Shown here: in pieces, positions 7,737-16,817 of the stretch
Numbering within the stretch: the first letter of the stretch is position 1
Layout of the letters: each line of letters begins with the position of its first letter
NCBI GenBank assembly: GCA_020349025.1
Contig: CP070763.1
Span: 2,082,562 to 2,144,128, forward strand
Length of the DNA: 61,567 nucleotides
Origin: Candidatus Latescibacterota bacterium
Lineage (GTDB): Bacteria > Krumholzibacteriota > Krumholzibacteriia > G020349025
Direction: 5' to 3'
Made by a program: the position numbers and the translations under genes
Notes under the pieces: generated by a model
What the model saw: the letters and a program-made list of their open reading frames with translations, nothing else
What the model was told of the DNA's origin: nothing
Databases searched by the model: none

Positions 7737-9322
7737 CCTCCCTGCCCTCCCCATCCAATCTCTGGCTCGTGGGCTGGGCCGTTGCCGCCGTCGCGTTGGC
7801 GAGCGCCATTGCGCTCGGGCCGCTCGATGGCGTTCCGCACGTGCAGGACGAGGTCGTCTACGAGTTCCAGGCGCGCCTCTTGTCGGAAGGGCGACTGTGG
7901 GAAGAGGAGCGCCTGCCGCGTGCCGCGTACCCGTACGAGTTCATCATCAACGCCGACGGCCGACGTTACGGCGTGATGCCGAACGGGTGGCCGCTCCTTC
8001 TTGCGCTCGGTGTTCTGGTCGGCCTGCCCTGGCTCGTCAACCCGCTCCTGCACGGCCTGACCGTGGTCGCCAGCGCGTACCTGGCGGGGCGGATCGACGC
8101 GCGCGCACGCTGGCTCGCGGCACCCATCCTGGCGCTCAGCCCGGGGCTCCTGATACAGAGCGCATCGCGCATGTCGCACACTCTGAGCGCGCTTCTGACG
8201 CTCACGGCCGCCATCCTGTTGCTGGGGAGCGCCTCGCGTCGACGCGCTCTTCTGCTGGGTGCTGTGTTGGGTTGGCTTCTTCTCACCCGCACGCTCGATG
8301 GCGTGGTGGTCGCGACACTCGCTGCGACATGGATCGTGCTCACGCGTGCGCTCCCACGCTGGTGGCCGGCACTCGCACCGTTGTCCGTCGCGCTCCTCCT
8401 CATTGCGGCGCAAAACCATATTCTCGAGGGGAGCGTCGCGCGCTTCCCGCAGACATCGTGGTTTGCACGGATGGAGCCGCCGACCGCCGACCACGGCTGG
8501 CGCTACTCGGAGGGGTGCAATCGTCTCGGCTTCGGCGCCGATCGCGGCTGCTTCGTCGTCTCGGGATCGGTCGGTCACACGCCGCGGAAGGCGCTGCAGT
8601 TCGTCGCCGACAACGTGCGCCTCGCGGGGCGCTTGTGGTTCGGCGCGTGGCCGCTCGCGCTTCTCCTGCTTCCGGCCGTGCTCGCGCCTCGGCTGCGGCG
8701 ATTCGGTGTGATGGCGCTCTCGACGTGGGGGGGAGTCGCGGCGGCGTACGCTTTCTACTGGTATCCGGGGCTCTGCTACGGCCCGCGCTTTCATCACGCG
8801 GCGGCACCGCTCCTGCTGGTCGCTCTCGCGCTCGGCACGGCGTGGGTCGTCCAGCGCTTGCGCCTGCCGAAGATCGTCGGATTGCTCCCCCTGATCGCAC
8901 TCGTTTGGAGACTCGACGCGACTCTCCCGGAGCTCGAGCGCTACTGGGGCGTCGACGACCGTCTCGATCGTTTCGAGCGCCTGTGGACGCGCGGACCCGC
9001 TCTCATGCTCGTCGCTTCCGGCCCCCCGTACGCCGTGCGCCAGCCGTTGCCGAACACGGCGGGTCTGGTGGCGATCTTCCCCGACTTCCTGCGTCGCTCG
9101 ATGTGGATCGAGCGACGTGGTGGTGAGCTCCTCTACGCGGAGTACCATCCGGAGCTCGTCGCGACGCTGCGCGCGCGCCACCCGCAGCGACCCGCCTACG
9201 TCCTGGCGCTGCACCCGGATCCGGCACACGACTTCGTGACACCGATCGAAGAGGCGCCCCCCTCTTCCCGCGCGCTGGAGGACCTGCCCCTCCCGGTCGA
9301 CATGCCGCGCATCGAGCGCTGA
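7733..9322 (+). CDS. Polytopic membrane protein, probable GT-C (GT39/ArnT-like) glycosyltransferase
   Basis: The 529-residue protein has roughly ten hydrophobic helices. The first periplasmic loop carries 'HVQDEVVYEFQARLL', a D-E pair placed as in GT-C fold mannosyl/arabinosyl transferases that use polyprenyl-phosphate sugars. A soluble C-terminal region follows the last helix. It probably glycosylates an envelope component from the periplasmic side, but the substrate is unknown. The start overlaps the stop of the upstream methyltransferase gene (ATGA at 7733-7736). Confidence 0.6.
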   Translation: MTSLPSPSNLWLVGWAVAAVALASAIALGPLDGVPHVQDEVVYEFQARLLSEGRLWEEERLPRAAYPYEFIINADGRRYGVMPNGWPLLLALGVLVGLPWLVNPLLHGLTVVASAYLAGRIDARARWLAAPILALSPGLLIQSASRMSHTLSALLTLTAAILLLGSASRRRALLLGAVLGWLLLTRTLDGVVVATLAATWIVLTRALPRWWPALAPLSVALLLIAAQNHILEGSVARFPQTSWFARMEPPTADHGWRYSEGCNRLGFGADRGCFVVSGSVGHTPRKALQFVADNVRLAGRLWFGAWPLALLLLPAVLAPRLRRFGVMALSTWGGVAAAYAFYWYPGLCYGPRFHHAAAPLLLVALALGTAWVVQRLRLPKIVGLLPLIALVWRLDATLPELERYWGVDDRLDRFERLWTRGPALMLVASGPPYAVRQPLPNTAGLVAIFPDFLRRSMWIERRGGELLYAEYHPELVATLRARHPQRPAYVLALHPDPAHDFVTPIEEAPPSSRALEDLPLPVDMPRIER

Positions 9323-9399
9323 CCGGAGCCGACGGCACCCCACGCAAGTCTGCTACGCTGCGGGCGCGCGCGCTCACACCGACCCAACGGAGCGGAAAC

Positions 9400-10635
9400 A
9401 TGCTCGACGTCGACTTCGTCCGCAGCCGATTTCCTGCCCTCGATGGAGAGTGGATCTTCTTCGACAACGCCGGGGGCTCGCAGATCCTCACGCCGGTCCT
9501 GGAACGGATGCGCGACTACCTCGTCGGCTGCAACGTCCAGCACGGCGCATCCTACGCCGTCTCACACGAAGCGGGCGCGCGACTGCGCGCCGCCACCGCG
9601 GCGATGGCAACCTACGTCAACGCCGCCGACCCATCCGAGATCGTCATGGGTCCTTCGTCGACGCAGCTGCTGCGCATCTTGGCCGGCTCGCTGGTGCAGA
9701 CCCTGCAGCCCGGCGACGAGATCATCGTGACCAACTGCGACCACGAAGCCAACATCGGGCCGTGGGTGGAGCTCGAGCGCAGCGGCGTGCGCGTCAAGGT
9801 GTGGAGGCTCGATCCCGACTCGTACCAGCTGCGCCTGGAGGACCTCGAGCAGCTCCTGACGGCGCGCACACGCCTCGTCGCCGTCACGCACGTCTCGAAC
9901 GTGCTCGGGAGCATCCATCCGATCGCAGAGATCGCACGCGCGGTCCACGAGCGGGGCGCCATGATCTGTGTAGATGGCGTGGCGTACGCGCCGCACCGTC
10001 CAGTAGACGTCCGGGAGCTCGACGCCGACTTCTACGTCTTCAGCTTCTACAAGGTGTACGGACCGCATCACGCCCTCCTCTACGGCAAGCGTGAGCACCT
10101 CCTGCGCCTCCCCGGGATGAACCACTACTTCATCGCACCGACGGACGTCCCCTACAAGTTCCAACCGGGAAGCGTGAACTACGAGCTCAGCTACGCCATG
10201 CTCGGGTTGTGGGATTACCTCGACGAGCTGGCAGCGAGACATTCTGCGGCGGGGCTTGCCGACGACCCGCGCGAGCGACTCCGCTTCCTCTTCGAACGCA
10301 TCGCGCGGCACGAGGAGAGGCTCGCCGCACGACTCCTGGCTTTCCTGGCGGAGAAGCCGTCGGTCCGCGTGATCGGGACCGCGACGTCGGATCGCAACCA
10401 GCGTGTCCCGACGATCTCCTTCGTCGTCGACGGAAGAGCGAGCGACACGATCACAACGGCGGTGGATCGTCACAAGATCGGCATCCGCTACGGCCACTTC
10501 TACGCCAAGCGCTTGATCGACGATCTCGGGTTGCAGGCGCAAAACGGCGTCGTCCGCGTCAGCATGGTGCACTACAACACGCTGGACGAGGTGGAGCGGC
10601 TGATCGAGGCTCTCGATCCACTCCTCAAGGCGTAG
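9400..10635 (+). CDS. Cysteine desulfurase-like class V aminotransferase
   Basis: The 411-residue PLP enzyme belongs to the class V aminotransferase/cysteine desulfurase fold. 'FFDNAGGSQIL' opens the fold and 'HVSNVLGSIHPI' and 'CVDGVAYAPHRPVDV' are family blocks. The PLP lysine is K218 in 'FSFYKVYGPHH'. The sequence resembles the SufS-like subgroup often annotated as 'cysteine desulfurase-like, VC1184 family', whose substrate is not established. No suf or isc partner genes are near. ATG 9400 follows CGGAG at suitable spacing. The 3' end overlaps the convergent Rieske gene by 64 nt. Confidence 0.85.
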   Translation: MLDVDFVRSRFPALDGEWIFFDNAGGSQILTPVLERMRDYLVGCNVQHGASYAVSHEAGARLRAATAAMATYVNAADPSEIVMGPSSTQLLRILAGSLVQTLQPGDEIIVTNCDHEANIGPWVELERSGVRVKVWRLDPDSYQLRLEDLEQLLTARTRLVAVTHVSNVLGSIHPIAEIARAVHERGAMICVDGVAYAPHRPVDVRELDADFYVFSFYKVYGPHHALLYGKREHLLRLPGMNHYFIAPTDVPYKFQPGSVNYELSYAMLGLWDYLDELAARHSAAGLADDPRERLRFLFERIARHEERLAARLLAFLAEKPSVRVIGTATSDRNQRVPTISFVVDGRASDTITTAVDRHKIGIRYGHFYAKRLIDDLGLQAQNGVVRVSMVHYNTLDEVERLIEALDPLLKA

Positions 10636-11549
10636 CGCCGCTCGGCGTAGGCTGCATCGTCACGCCAGAGACGATCGGCCGCCTTGCGCACCAGAGGACG
10701 CAGGAGCCAGGACAAAGGCCGCACGAAGTGCCAGAACTGCGGCCGGTCGGAGGTGGCCAGCGTCGCCTCGATGATGGCGGCGCGCCCGCTCTCGATTCTA
10801 GTGGCGTGCGTCTCCACGACGGAGCCCTCCCCTTCCCCGCGCAGGATCGTCATGGCAATCGTGTTGCGCTCCGGACAGTGGAAGCGCGCATCCACCTCGA
10901 CACCGTACGGGCCCACGACCCGATAGACGACACGCACGACGATCGACTCCTCCTCCTGCTCCACCACCTTCAAGCGCGCGAAGGAGTAGGGGTGGAAGTG
11001 GACTCCATGCCACGGATCGAGTCGATTCGCGATCACATCTTCCGGATCGCAGCGCGCCTCCTTGCGCATGACGGCGTCGAGGTAGCGTTCCGGTCTCTGG
11101 GGCAAAACGGGTCCAACGTCTCGATGCGCAGTCGTGAGCGCCGCCCACAGGAGCACGCCGTCGTCGTAGACGGGAAGCGGCCGCCAGCTCCCGTGCGCGG
11201 CGTTGCCGAGGCGCAGGCCGTGCCACGGACACACGAGCTCCCCCTCGCACACACGCCCCGGCGAGAGCGACGCCCCCATGTGCGGGCAGGCGTCGGGTGC
11301 GACGCGCGGCCCGGCGGGCGAGCGCCACACGGCGTAGTCGGTACCATCCAGCCGATAGCGGCGCGGTGTCGTTCCCACCTCGCGCGAGGCATCGACGACG
11401 ACCCAGCCCGTGTCGGGCAGCGAGCGCGCCCGCTGTAGCGCCGCTTCGATCCAGCCCACGCGCGCTTGTTGCCAATCGGGTGCGCTCGAGAGGAACTCGA
11501 CGGGTGGCAGCGCGCGTCCGAAAGTCCTCAACTTGGCCTTCGCGCTCAT
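10572..11549 (-). CDS. Rieske non-heme iron oxygenase of the carotenoid operon
   Basis: The 325-residue protein contains a Rieske [2Fe-2S] site, C88-x-H90 ... C107-x2-H110 ('CPHMG' and 'CPWHG'). Further on it has a mononuclear-iron motif D178-x2-H181-x4-H186 within 'NRLDPWHGVHFHPYSF', preceded by N175. Having both sites marks a genuine Rieske oxygenase and not a bare electron carrier. It is the last gene of the carotenoid operon and overlaps crtU by ATGA (11546-11549). Oxidative tailoring of the carotenoid end group is therefore inferred; no close characterised homologue is known to me. The upstream in-frame start at 11615 lies within crtU and is unlikely. Confidence 0.8.
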   Translation of the reverse strand: MSAKAKLRTFGRALPPVEFLSSAPDWQQARVGWIEAALQRARSLPDTGWVVVDASREVGTTPRRYRLDGTDYAVWRSPAGPRVAPDACPHMGASLSPGRVCEGELVCPWHGLRLGNAAHGSWRPLPVYDDGVLLWAALTTAHRDVGPVLPQRPERYLDAVMRKEARCDPEDVIANRLDPWHGVHFHPYSFARLKVVEQEEESIVVRVVYRVVGPYGVEVDARFHCPERNTIAMTILRGEGEGSVVETHATRIESGRAAIIEATLATSDRPQFWHFVRPLSWLLRPLVRKAADRLWRDDAAYAERRYALRSGSRASISRSTSSSVL

Positions 11550-13105
11550 GGGTTGCTCCGACTCGTGCTCGCGGCGACCTCGGGTGCGGAACGGCTTCGA
11601 CGCGCCGCAAGCCACCCCATGCTCGCCAGAATGCCGCGCTCCGGAATGGAGAGGATCGGCTCGGGTCGGACACCGATGCGCGACAGCAACACGTTGCTGG
11701 CGAGGAAACCGGATGCGGTGGCGCGCTCCATCAGGGCGCTGGGAATGGGGAGCTTGACGAAGTCACCCGCCAGGGTGATCCCGTCGAGCGGCGTCTGCAC
11801 CTGCGGGCGCTTCGCCCACGACCCGAGCTCGAAGGCGGGGCAATCCTGCCGCAGAAGAAAGCGCTCCTCGCGGATGCGGTGTGAAGCGGTCTCCGGATAG
11901 AGAGAGTGCAGCGCCCGCAGCATGTCGGCGCGCATCTCCTCCTCCGACGCGCCCGGATCGACGGCATACGCGTGCAGCTCGACGACCGAGCCGCCATGAC
12001 GCGCGGCCCAGTCGCGACTCTCGTCCTCGAACGTATGGTAGAGCGAGATGTTGTCGAGAATGCCGAGCCCGGTCGTGCCCACGAAGGGTGCGCGCCCCGG
12101 CTGCGTCGGGCCGTCCAACCACAGACGCCACACGGCGAAGGGGTGGGTCAGGCGCAGATCCGCGACCGCTTGCCTCCAGGCGGGGTCATCGAGATCGTGC
12201 GAGCGCTCGACCAGCTTCTGCAGAGCCGGCACGGTGAGTGCGAGGACGACCGCGTCCGCATCGATCACGCCATCGAGCGTGACCACCTGCCAGCCCTGCT
12301 CGCCGCGGCGCACCTCGGTTGCTGCCTCACCGAGGTCCAGCGACACGCCCTGCTGCGTCAGATAGCGCGCGAAGGGATCCCAGATGCTCTGGGAGAAGGG
12401 GCGGCGCGAGACGTCGAACAGAAGCCCCTCCGGATTCCCGGTGAAGTAGAAATGGAACATCATGAGGAGCTCGGCCGCCGACATCCGTTCCTCGGGGTTG
12501 AAGAAGGAGTGCGAGAAGACGTCGAAGAGCAGCCGCCGCGCCTCGGGCGGAAAACGCAGCGAGTCGAGATAGTGGCGCGCGCTTTCGCCGTCCCAACGCT
12601 GGTAGCAGCGTTGCATCTCGAACGTGAGCATCTCGAGCGCGTGGCGCTTGTTGACTCGCAGGAGATCGCGCCATCCCATCGTTTGGGTGCGAAGCGTCAG
12701 CGAAATGACGTTCCGCGGCGTCGTGCGCGGCAGACCCGCGAACGATTGCACCTGCCCCTTCGGCCCCAGGATGGGATAGTCGTCGAGCGGCTGCAGGAAC
12801 TCGAGCTTCGGGTCGATCCGGCGCAGCAGTGCGTGCAGGTTGTAGTACTGACGGAAGAAGGCATGGAAGCCGCGTTCCATTTCGAACGACCCGCCGCTCG
12901 CGAGGCGTTCGGTCCAGGCACCGGCGCGGCCGCCGAGAAAGCGCTCGCGTTCGACCAGCGTCACGCGCACGCGGCGCTCCGCCAGCACCGTCGCCGCGGC
13001 CACGCCGGCGATGCCGCCACCGACGACGACCACGTGATGGCCTGTCTCGACCTGCTCTCTTCCACCCGCCGCGGGCAGAAGCAACGTCTGCGGTGTGGTG
13101 CTCAT
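11546..13105 (-). CDS. crtU: CrtU-like carotene desaturase/methyl-shift enzyme
   Basis: The 519-residue FAD protein has the dinucleotide-binding motif GGGIAG (29-34) and 'ERFLGGRAGAW'. It then has 'ERGFHAFFRQYYNLHALLRRIDP', typical of the CrtU/CruE group that desaturates beta-rings and moves a methyl group to form aromatic end groups (isorenieratene or renierapurpurin). The C-terminal 'GITLAGDFVKLPIPSALMERATASGFLASN' is the FAD-binding end of this amine-oxidase family. It overlaps the methyltransferase gene upstream and the Rieske gene downstream, each by ATGA. The ring type (phi or chi) cannot be read from sequence. A related desaturase role is the alternative. Confidence 0.8.
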   Translation of the reverse strand: MSTTPQTLLLPAAGGREQVETGHHVVVVGGGIAGVAAATVLAERRVRVTLVERERFLGGRAGAWTERLASGGSFEMERGFHAFFRQYYNLHALLRRIDPKLEFLQPLDDYPILGPKGQVQSFAGLPRTTPRNVISLTLRTQTMGWRDLLRVNKRHALEMLTFEMQRCYQRWDGESARHYLDSLRFPPEARRLLFDVFSHSFFNPEERMSAAELLMMFHFYFTGNPEGLLFDVSRRPFSQSIWDPFARYLTQQGVSLDLGEAATEVRRGEQGWQVVTLDGVIDADAVVLALTVPALQKLVERSHDLDDPAWRQAVADLRLTHPFAVWRLWLDGPTQPGRAPFVGTTGLGILDNISLYHTFEDESRDWAARHGGSVVELHAYAVDPGASEEEMRADMLRALHSLYPETASHRIREERFLLRQDCPAFELGSWAKRPQVQTPLDGITLAGDFVKLPIPSALMERATASGFLASNVLLSRIGVRPEPILSIPERGILASMGWLAARRSRSAPEVAASTSRSNP

Positions 13106-13830
13106 TCGCGGGGCCTGCGGGCGCAAAAGGTGTGGACGACGCCGCGCTGCCAGCCATCCATGGCTGCTGTGCGCACGTCGACGAAGCCGGCGCGACGCAG
13201 GCGCTCCTCCAGCTGCGGCACGCTGTCGAACGCCATGACGCTGCGGCGCAGGTAACGGAAGATCTGGCTCGAGCCGGTGACGATTGTTCCGAGCGGGATG
13301 ACGACCCCAAGCGTGACGAGCTGCCACACGCAGCGGCTCCAGGGCGAGCCCGCCACCGAGTACTCGTGCAGGCAAAGCGAGCCACCCGGGCGCAGGAGCT
13401 GGCGCAGCCGCCGCAGGCAGAGATCGGGATCGGGAACGTTGCGAATGCCGTAGGCCATGAGGATGCCATCGTATGGCCCGACCGCGCCGGCGGCAGCCGG
13501 GTCCATGGCGTCGCCGTGGATCCAACGCACGCCGGTCAGCTCCTCCTTTGTGGCCGCGTACTCGAGCATGCCCTGCGAGGCATCGAGACCGGTGATCGTC
13601 GCGTTCGGGTACGCGCGCTTCAGCGCCAGCGTGGAAAGCCCGGTCCCGCAACAGAGGTCGACGAGATCGGCATCGTCTGCCACATCGAGTCGCGCCGCGC
13701 TCCAGCCGAGGTGCTTGGCGTAGCCGGGGTTCATGGCCGACAAGGCGTCGTAGCCGCGGGCCACGCGGTCGAACTCGCGTGGCACGTGGCGTTTCGCCTC
13801 CTGCAGCATGCTCGTGCCTTCGGGCGCCAT
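13102..13830 (-). CDS. SAM-dependent methyltransferase (CrtT/UbiE-like) in the carotenoid operon
   Basis: The 242-residue class I methyltransferase has motif I 'VDLCCGTGLST' and later 'IRNVPDPDLCLRRLRQLLRPGGSLCLHEY', the UbiE/MenG-like arrangement. In actinobacterial isorenieratene clusters a methyltransferase homologue (CrtT) sits next to crtU; the position here is the same, so I infer that role, whose chemistry is unclear. A menaquinone/ubiquinone methylase is the alternative. I chose ATG 13830 because GAGG lies 8 nt upstream; a GTG at 13839 is also in frame. The stop overlaps the crtU start (ATGA). Confidence 0.75.
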   Translation of the reverse strand: MAPEGTSMLQEAKRHVPREFDRVARGYDALSAMNPGYAKHLGWSAARLDVADDADLVDLCCGTGLSTLALKRAYPNATITGLDASQGMLEYAATKEELTGVRWIHGDAMDPAAAGAVGPYDGILMAYGIRNVPDPDLCLRRLRQLLRPGGSLCLHEYSVAGSPWSRCVWQLVTLGVVIPLGTIVTGSSQIFRYLRRSVMAFDSVPQLEERLRRAGFVDVRTAAMDGWQRGVVHTFCARRPRE

Positions 13831-13840
13831 CCTGTTCACC

Positions 13841-14302
13841 TCAGTACTGCAGGTTCAAGCGCACCGAGAGCGTCTCCCCCTCGGCCTCGAATGCGGAATC
13901 GTCGAAGCTCGGTGGTCCGAATCGGCCGCGCGCGTCGCGTGAGACTCCCCACCCCTCCTTGGGGCGGCCGAGCCAATCACGCTGCATGACTCCATCGCCA
14001 TTCTCGTCGTGGAAGACGGAGACGGCGTAGCGGCCGCACGGCACGGGTTGGAACTCGAACGAGGCCGTCTCCCCCTCCAAAGTCGCGATCCCCTGCTGCA
14101 GCGACTTCTCCGGCTCGCCCGGGAATCCCTCACCCGACTCGAAGAGCGCCACGCGCACCTCTCCCTTGTGGTGCTGCAATCCCTGCGCGACGACCTGAAT
14201 GGTTGCGGGCTCGTCGCACGCAACATCGGCACCACCGGAGGCCTTCGATCCTCCGCACGTTGCCAGGAGGAAGAGTGGGATCCGCTTCAGAAGGCTCAAC
14301 AT
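13841..14302 (-). CDS. DUF2141-like exported protein within the carotenoid operon
   Basis: The 153-residue protein begins with a hydrophobic segment ending 'LLATCGGSKA', a signal peptide with a possible but imperfect lipobox (Thr at -1). The mature part has the DUF2141 pattern: 'KGEVRVALFESGEGFPGEPE', 'FEFQPVPCGRYAVSVFHDENGDGVMQRDWLGRPKEGWG'. The acidic 'DENGDGVM' loop suggests calcium or metal binding. DUF2141 has no established function. It overlaps crtB by 7 nt (ATGTTGA) and ends 10 nt before the methyltransferase, so it is embedded in the carotenoid operon. A role in carotenoid handling at the membrane is speculation. Confidence 0.75.
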   Translation of the reverse strand: MLSLLKRIPLFLLATCGGSKASGGADVACDEPATIQVVAQGLQHHKGEVRVALFESGEGFPGEPEKSLQQGIATLEGETASFEFQPVPCGRYAVSVFHDENGDGVMQRDWLGRPKEGWGVSRDARGRFGPPSFDDSAFEAEGETLSVRLNLQY

Positions 14303-15309
14303 GCGTTGCGTCGGTCGTCCCAAGTCGGCTGGCTCCCGCGATTCGTTGCGACCGCTCCCGCTCCGAGCGGCAGGACCTGTTCGGCTCGGACTTCGCGACG
14401 CGGAGTCTCGAGGTGCGCGCCGGAGCGTCGCAACATGTGGGGTGCGTTCCACGCCGACGCGGCAACGGCGCGTCCCGCGAGCGCGAGCTTGCCGCCGGTC
14501 GAGACCCAGGCACGTCCCGCCAGCGGATCGCAGCCGCGCGCTCGAATCCGCTCGCCGATGGCCGCGTACACGCGTCGAGCGGTGCGGATGGCCAAGCCGC
14601 AACGCCAGGAGAGCGCCGGGATCCCGGCATCCCCCGAGCGATAGTACTCGTCGGCGCGATCCAGGAGATCGGCAATCACGCGCGCGACCGGCTCCCGGGC
14701 TGGGCGCGGGAAGGGACCTCCCAGCTGCGTGTGCAGCTCGCCGCACCTGTGTTGTCCGAGAAGATCGTCGGGAAGATAGAGCCGACCCCTCTCCCAATCC
14801 TCGGCAACGTCGCGACAGATGTTGGTGAGCTGCATGGCCACGCCCAGGTGCACCGCGTTGCGGGTGGCCGCCTCCTCACGCAAACCCATGACGTGGCACA
14901 TCATGAGGCCCACGGTGCCGGCGACACGATAGCAGTAACGCAAGAGCTTGGGCAGGTCCTCGTAGTGCGTGCACTCGACGTCCATTGCCAGCCCCTCCAG
15001 CAGCTCCTCCGGGTAGAGCCTGGGGATGCGACACGTCTGCGTCACCTGCCGGAAGGCCTCCAGGACGGGATCGGCCATCGCCTCGCCGGCGTAGACGGCG
15101 TCCAGCTCCTGCCGCAGTTGGGTGAGCGCCGCGCTCGCCCCCGGCACGTTGGCCGCGTGATCGACGGCATCGTCGGCGCGGCGGCACCAGGCGTAGACGA
15201 CGACGGCACGGTTGCGTTCACGCGCTGGCAGCAGCCGTGAGGCCAGCGCGAAGCTCTTGGAGTGCACTGCGATGATTTGCCGGCTGATCGCCAGAGCATC
15301 CGAGGTCAT
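14296..15309 (-). CDS. crtB: Phytoene synthase
   Basis: CrtB joins two geranylgeranyl diphosphates into phytoene. The 337-residue protein has the first Asp-rich motif within 'CRRADDAVDHA' (D46-D50). The second lies in 'NICRDVAEDWERGRLYLP', and 'YCYRVAGTVGLMMCHVMG' is a signature of squalene/phytoene synthases. The length is typical. It overlaps crtI by ATGA at its start and the DUF2141 gene by 7 nt at its end. Alternatives such as squalene synthase are made unlikely by the flanking crtI, crtE and crtY. Confidence 0.93.
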   Translation of the reverse strand: MTSDALAISRQIIAVHSKSFALASRLLPARERNRAVVVYAWCRRADDAVDHAANVPGASAALTQLRQELDAVYAGEAMADPVLEAFRQVTQTCRIPRLYPEELLEGLAMDVECTHYEDLPKLLRYCYRVAGTVGLMMCHVMGLREEAATRNAVHLGVAMQLTNICRDVAEDWERGRLYLPDDLLGQHRCGELHTQLGGPFPRPAREPVARVIADLLDRADEYYRSGDAGIPALSWRCGLAIRTARRVYAAIGERIRARGCDPLAGRAWVSTGGKLALAGRAVAASAWNAPHMLRRSGAHLETPRREVRAEQVLPLGAGAVATNRGSQPTWDDRRNAC

Positions 15310-16817
15310 GGGTGGAAGTCCTCGAGGATGAGGCGCGCGGTCGCCTTCGCCGAGTTGACGACGCCGGGGACGCCCGCGCCCGGGTGCGTTCCGGCACCCA
15401 CGAGATAGAGACCGGGGATTGAATCGTCGCGGTTGTGTGGACGGAACCAGGCGCTTTGCGTCAGCTTCGGCGCGCAGGAGAAGGCGGTGCCCAGGTAGCT
15501 GCGCAGCTCGCTCTTGAAGTCGAGCGGTGTGAACCAGCGCTTTGTCACCACGTGGCTGCGCAGGTCGGGAAGAACGCGCTCCAGGTAGGCGAGGATGCGC
15601 TCAGCGTACTCCGGCGCGACGGCGTCCCAATCGACGCGAGCGTTGCCGAGGTGCGGCACGGGTGAGAGCACGTAGAAGGTCTCGCACCCGGGCGGCGCCA
15701 GCGACGGATCGGTGACGGTCGGCGCGTGCAGGTAGAGGCTGAAGTCGTGCGGCAACGACTTGCCGTGGAAGATGTCGTCGAGCAGGCCTTTGTAGCGCGG
15801 TCCGAACAAAATCGTGTGATGCGCCACATCATCGACGTAGCGCCGGTCTGTTCCGAAGTAGAGAACGAAGAGCGACATCGACCAATCCATGCGCTCGAGC
15901 CGCCGCTCCATCTTGCGCGCGGCCGGAGTGCTTCCGTAGAGGCTCGAGTAGGTGTGGTGCAGGTCGGCGTTCGAAACCACCAGGTCGAAGTCGGAGGGCT
16001 CGAGCCCACCGGCGCGCACGCGGTGGCGCGGAGAACCGTTTTGAGTCTCCAGGAGCTCGATCCCTTCGACCGGGGTGGAGAGGTGCACTGCACCACCCAG
16101 CTCCTCGAAGAGGCGCACGAAAGCAGCAATGAGGGCTCCGGTGCCACCACGCGGGAAGCACACGCCCCACTCGCGCTCCAGGTAGTGGATCAACGTGTAG
16201 ATCGAGCTGGTCTCGTACGGATTGCCACCCACCAAAAGCGAATGGAAGCTGAGCGCCTGGCGCACGTGCTCCTCCTGCACGAAGCGGCTGACGGTGCGAT
16301 ACACCGAGCGGTCGGCGCGCAGCCGGATGAGATCGGGCGCGACACGGACCATGTCGGAGAAGCGTAGAAAAGGCTTGGCCGCCAGCTCGCGATAGCCGGC
16401 CTCGAAGACGCGTCTCGCGTACTCGACGAAGCGCTCGTAGCCGGGCACGTCCTGCGGGCGCAGCTTGCGAATCTGCTCGATCATGGCGGCGCTGTCGCCG
16501 CTGTAGTCGAAGGCGACCCCATCCTCCCAGACGAGCCGGTAGAACGGCTCCACCGGCAGCAGCTCGACGTAGTCGGAGAGCCTGCGACCTGCCGCGGTAA
16601 AGAGGTCCTCGAAGATGTGGGGCGCGGTGATCACGGTGGGGCCGGCGTCGAAGACGAAGCCGGAGTCTTCGTAGACGTAGGCGCGGCCACCCGGGCGATC
16701 GCGCGCTTCGTACAAGGTCGTGTGGATCCCGCCCGCCTGCAGGCGAATGGCGGCGGCCAAACCTCCGAAGCCGCTGCCGATCACGGCGGCGCGTGGTTGC
16801 TGTGCAAGCTCAACCAA
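15306..16817 (-). CDS. crtI: Phytoene desaturase
   Basis: CrtI inserts double bonds into phytoene, usually to lycopene. The 503-residue flavoprotein opens with 'AVIGSGFGGLAAAIRLQ' (GxGxxG at 14-19) and 'YEARDRPGGRAYVY'. It closes with 'GLYLVGAGTHPGAGVPGVVNSAKATA', the bacterial CrtI signature. The best start is TTG 16817, overlapping the crtE stop by 8 nt, with GGAG 7 nt upstream inside crtE; I see no ATG before the FAD motif. The number of desaturation steps cannot be read from sequence, but crtY downstream chemistry implies lycopene. Confidence 0.93.
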   Translation of the reverse strand: MVELAQQPRAAVIGSGFGGLAAAIRLQAGGIHTTLYEARDRPGGRAYVYEDSGFVFDAGPTVITAPHIFEDLFTAAGRRLSDYVELLPVEPFYRLVWEDGVAFDYSGDSAAMIEQIRKLRPQDVPGYERFVEYARRVFEAGYRELAAKPFLRFSDMVRVAPDLIRLRADRSVYRTVSRFVQEEHVRQALSFHSLLVGGNPYETSSIYTLIHYLEREWGVCFPRGGTGALIAAFVRLFEELGGAVHLSTPVEGIELLETQNGSPRHRVRAGGLEPSDFDLVVSNADLHHTYSSLYGSTPAARKMERRLERMDWSMSLFVLYFGTDRRYVDDVAHHTILFGPRYKGLLDDIFHGKSLPHDFSLYLHAPTVTDPSLAPPGCETFYVLSPVPHLGNARVDWDAVAPEYAERILAYLERVLPDLRSHVVTKRWFTPLDFKSELRSYLGTAFSCAPKLTQSAWFRPHNRDDSIPGLYLVGAGTHPGAGVPGVVNSAKATARLILEDFHP

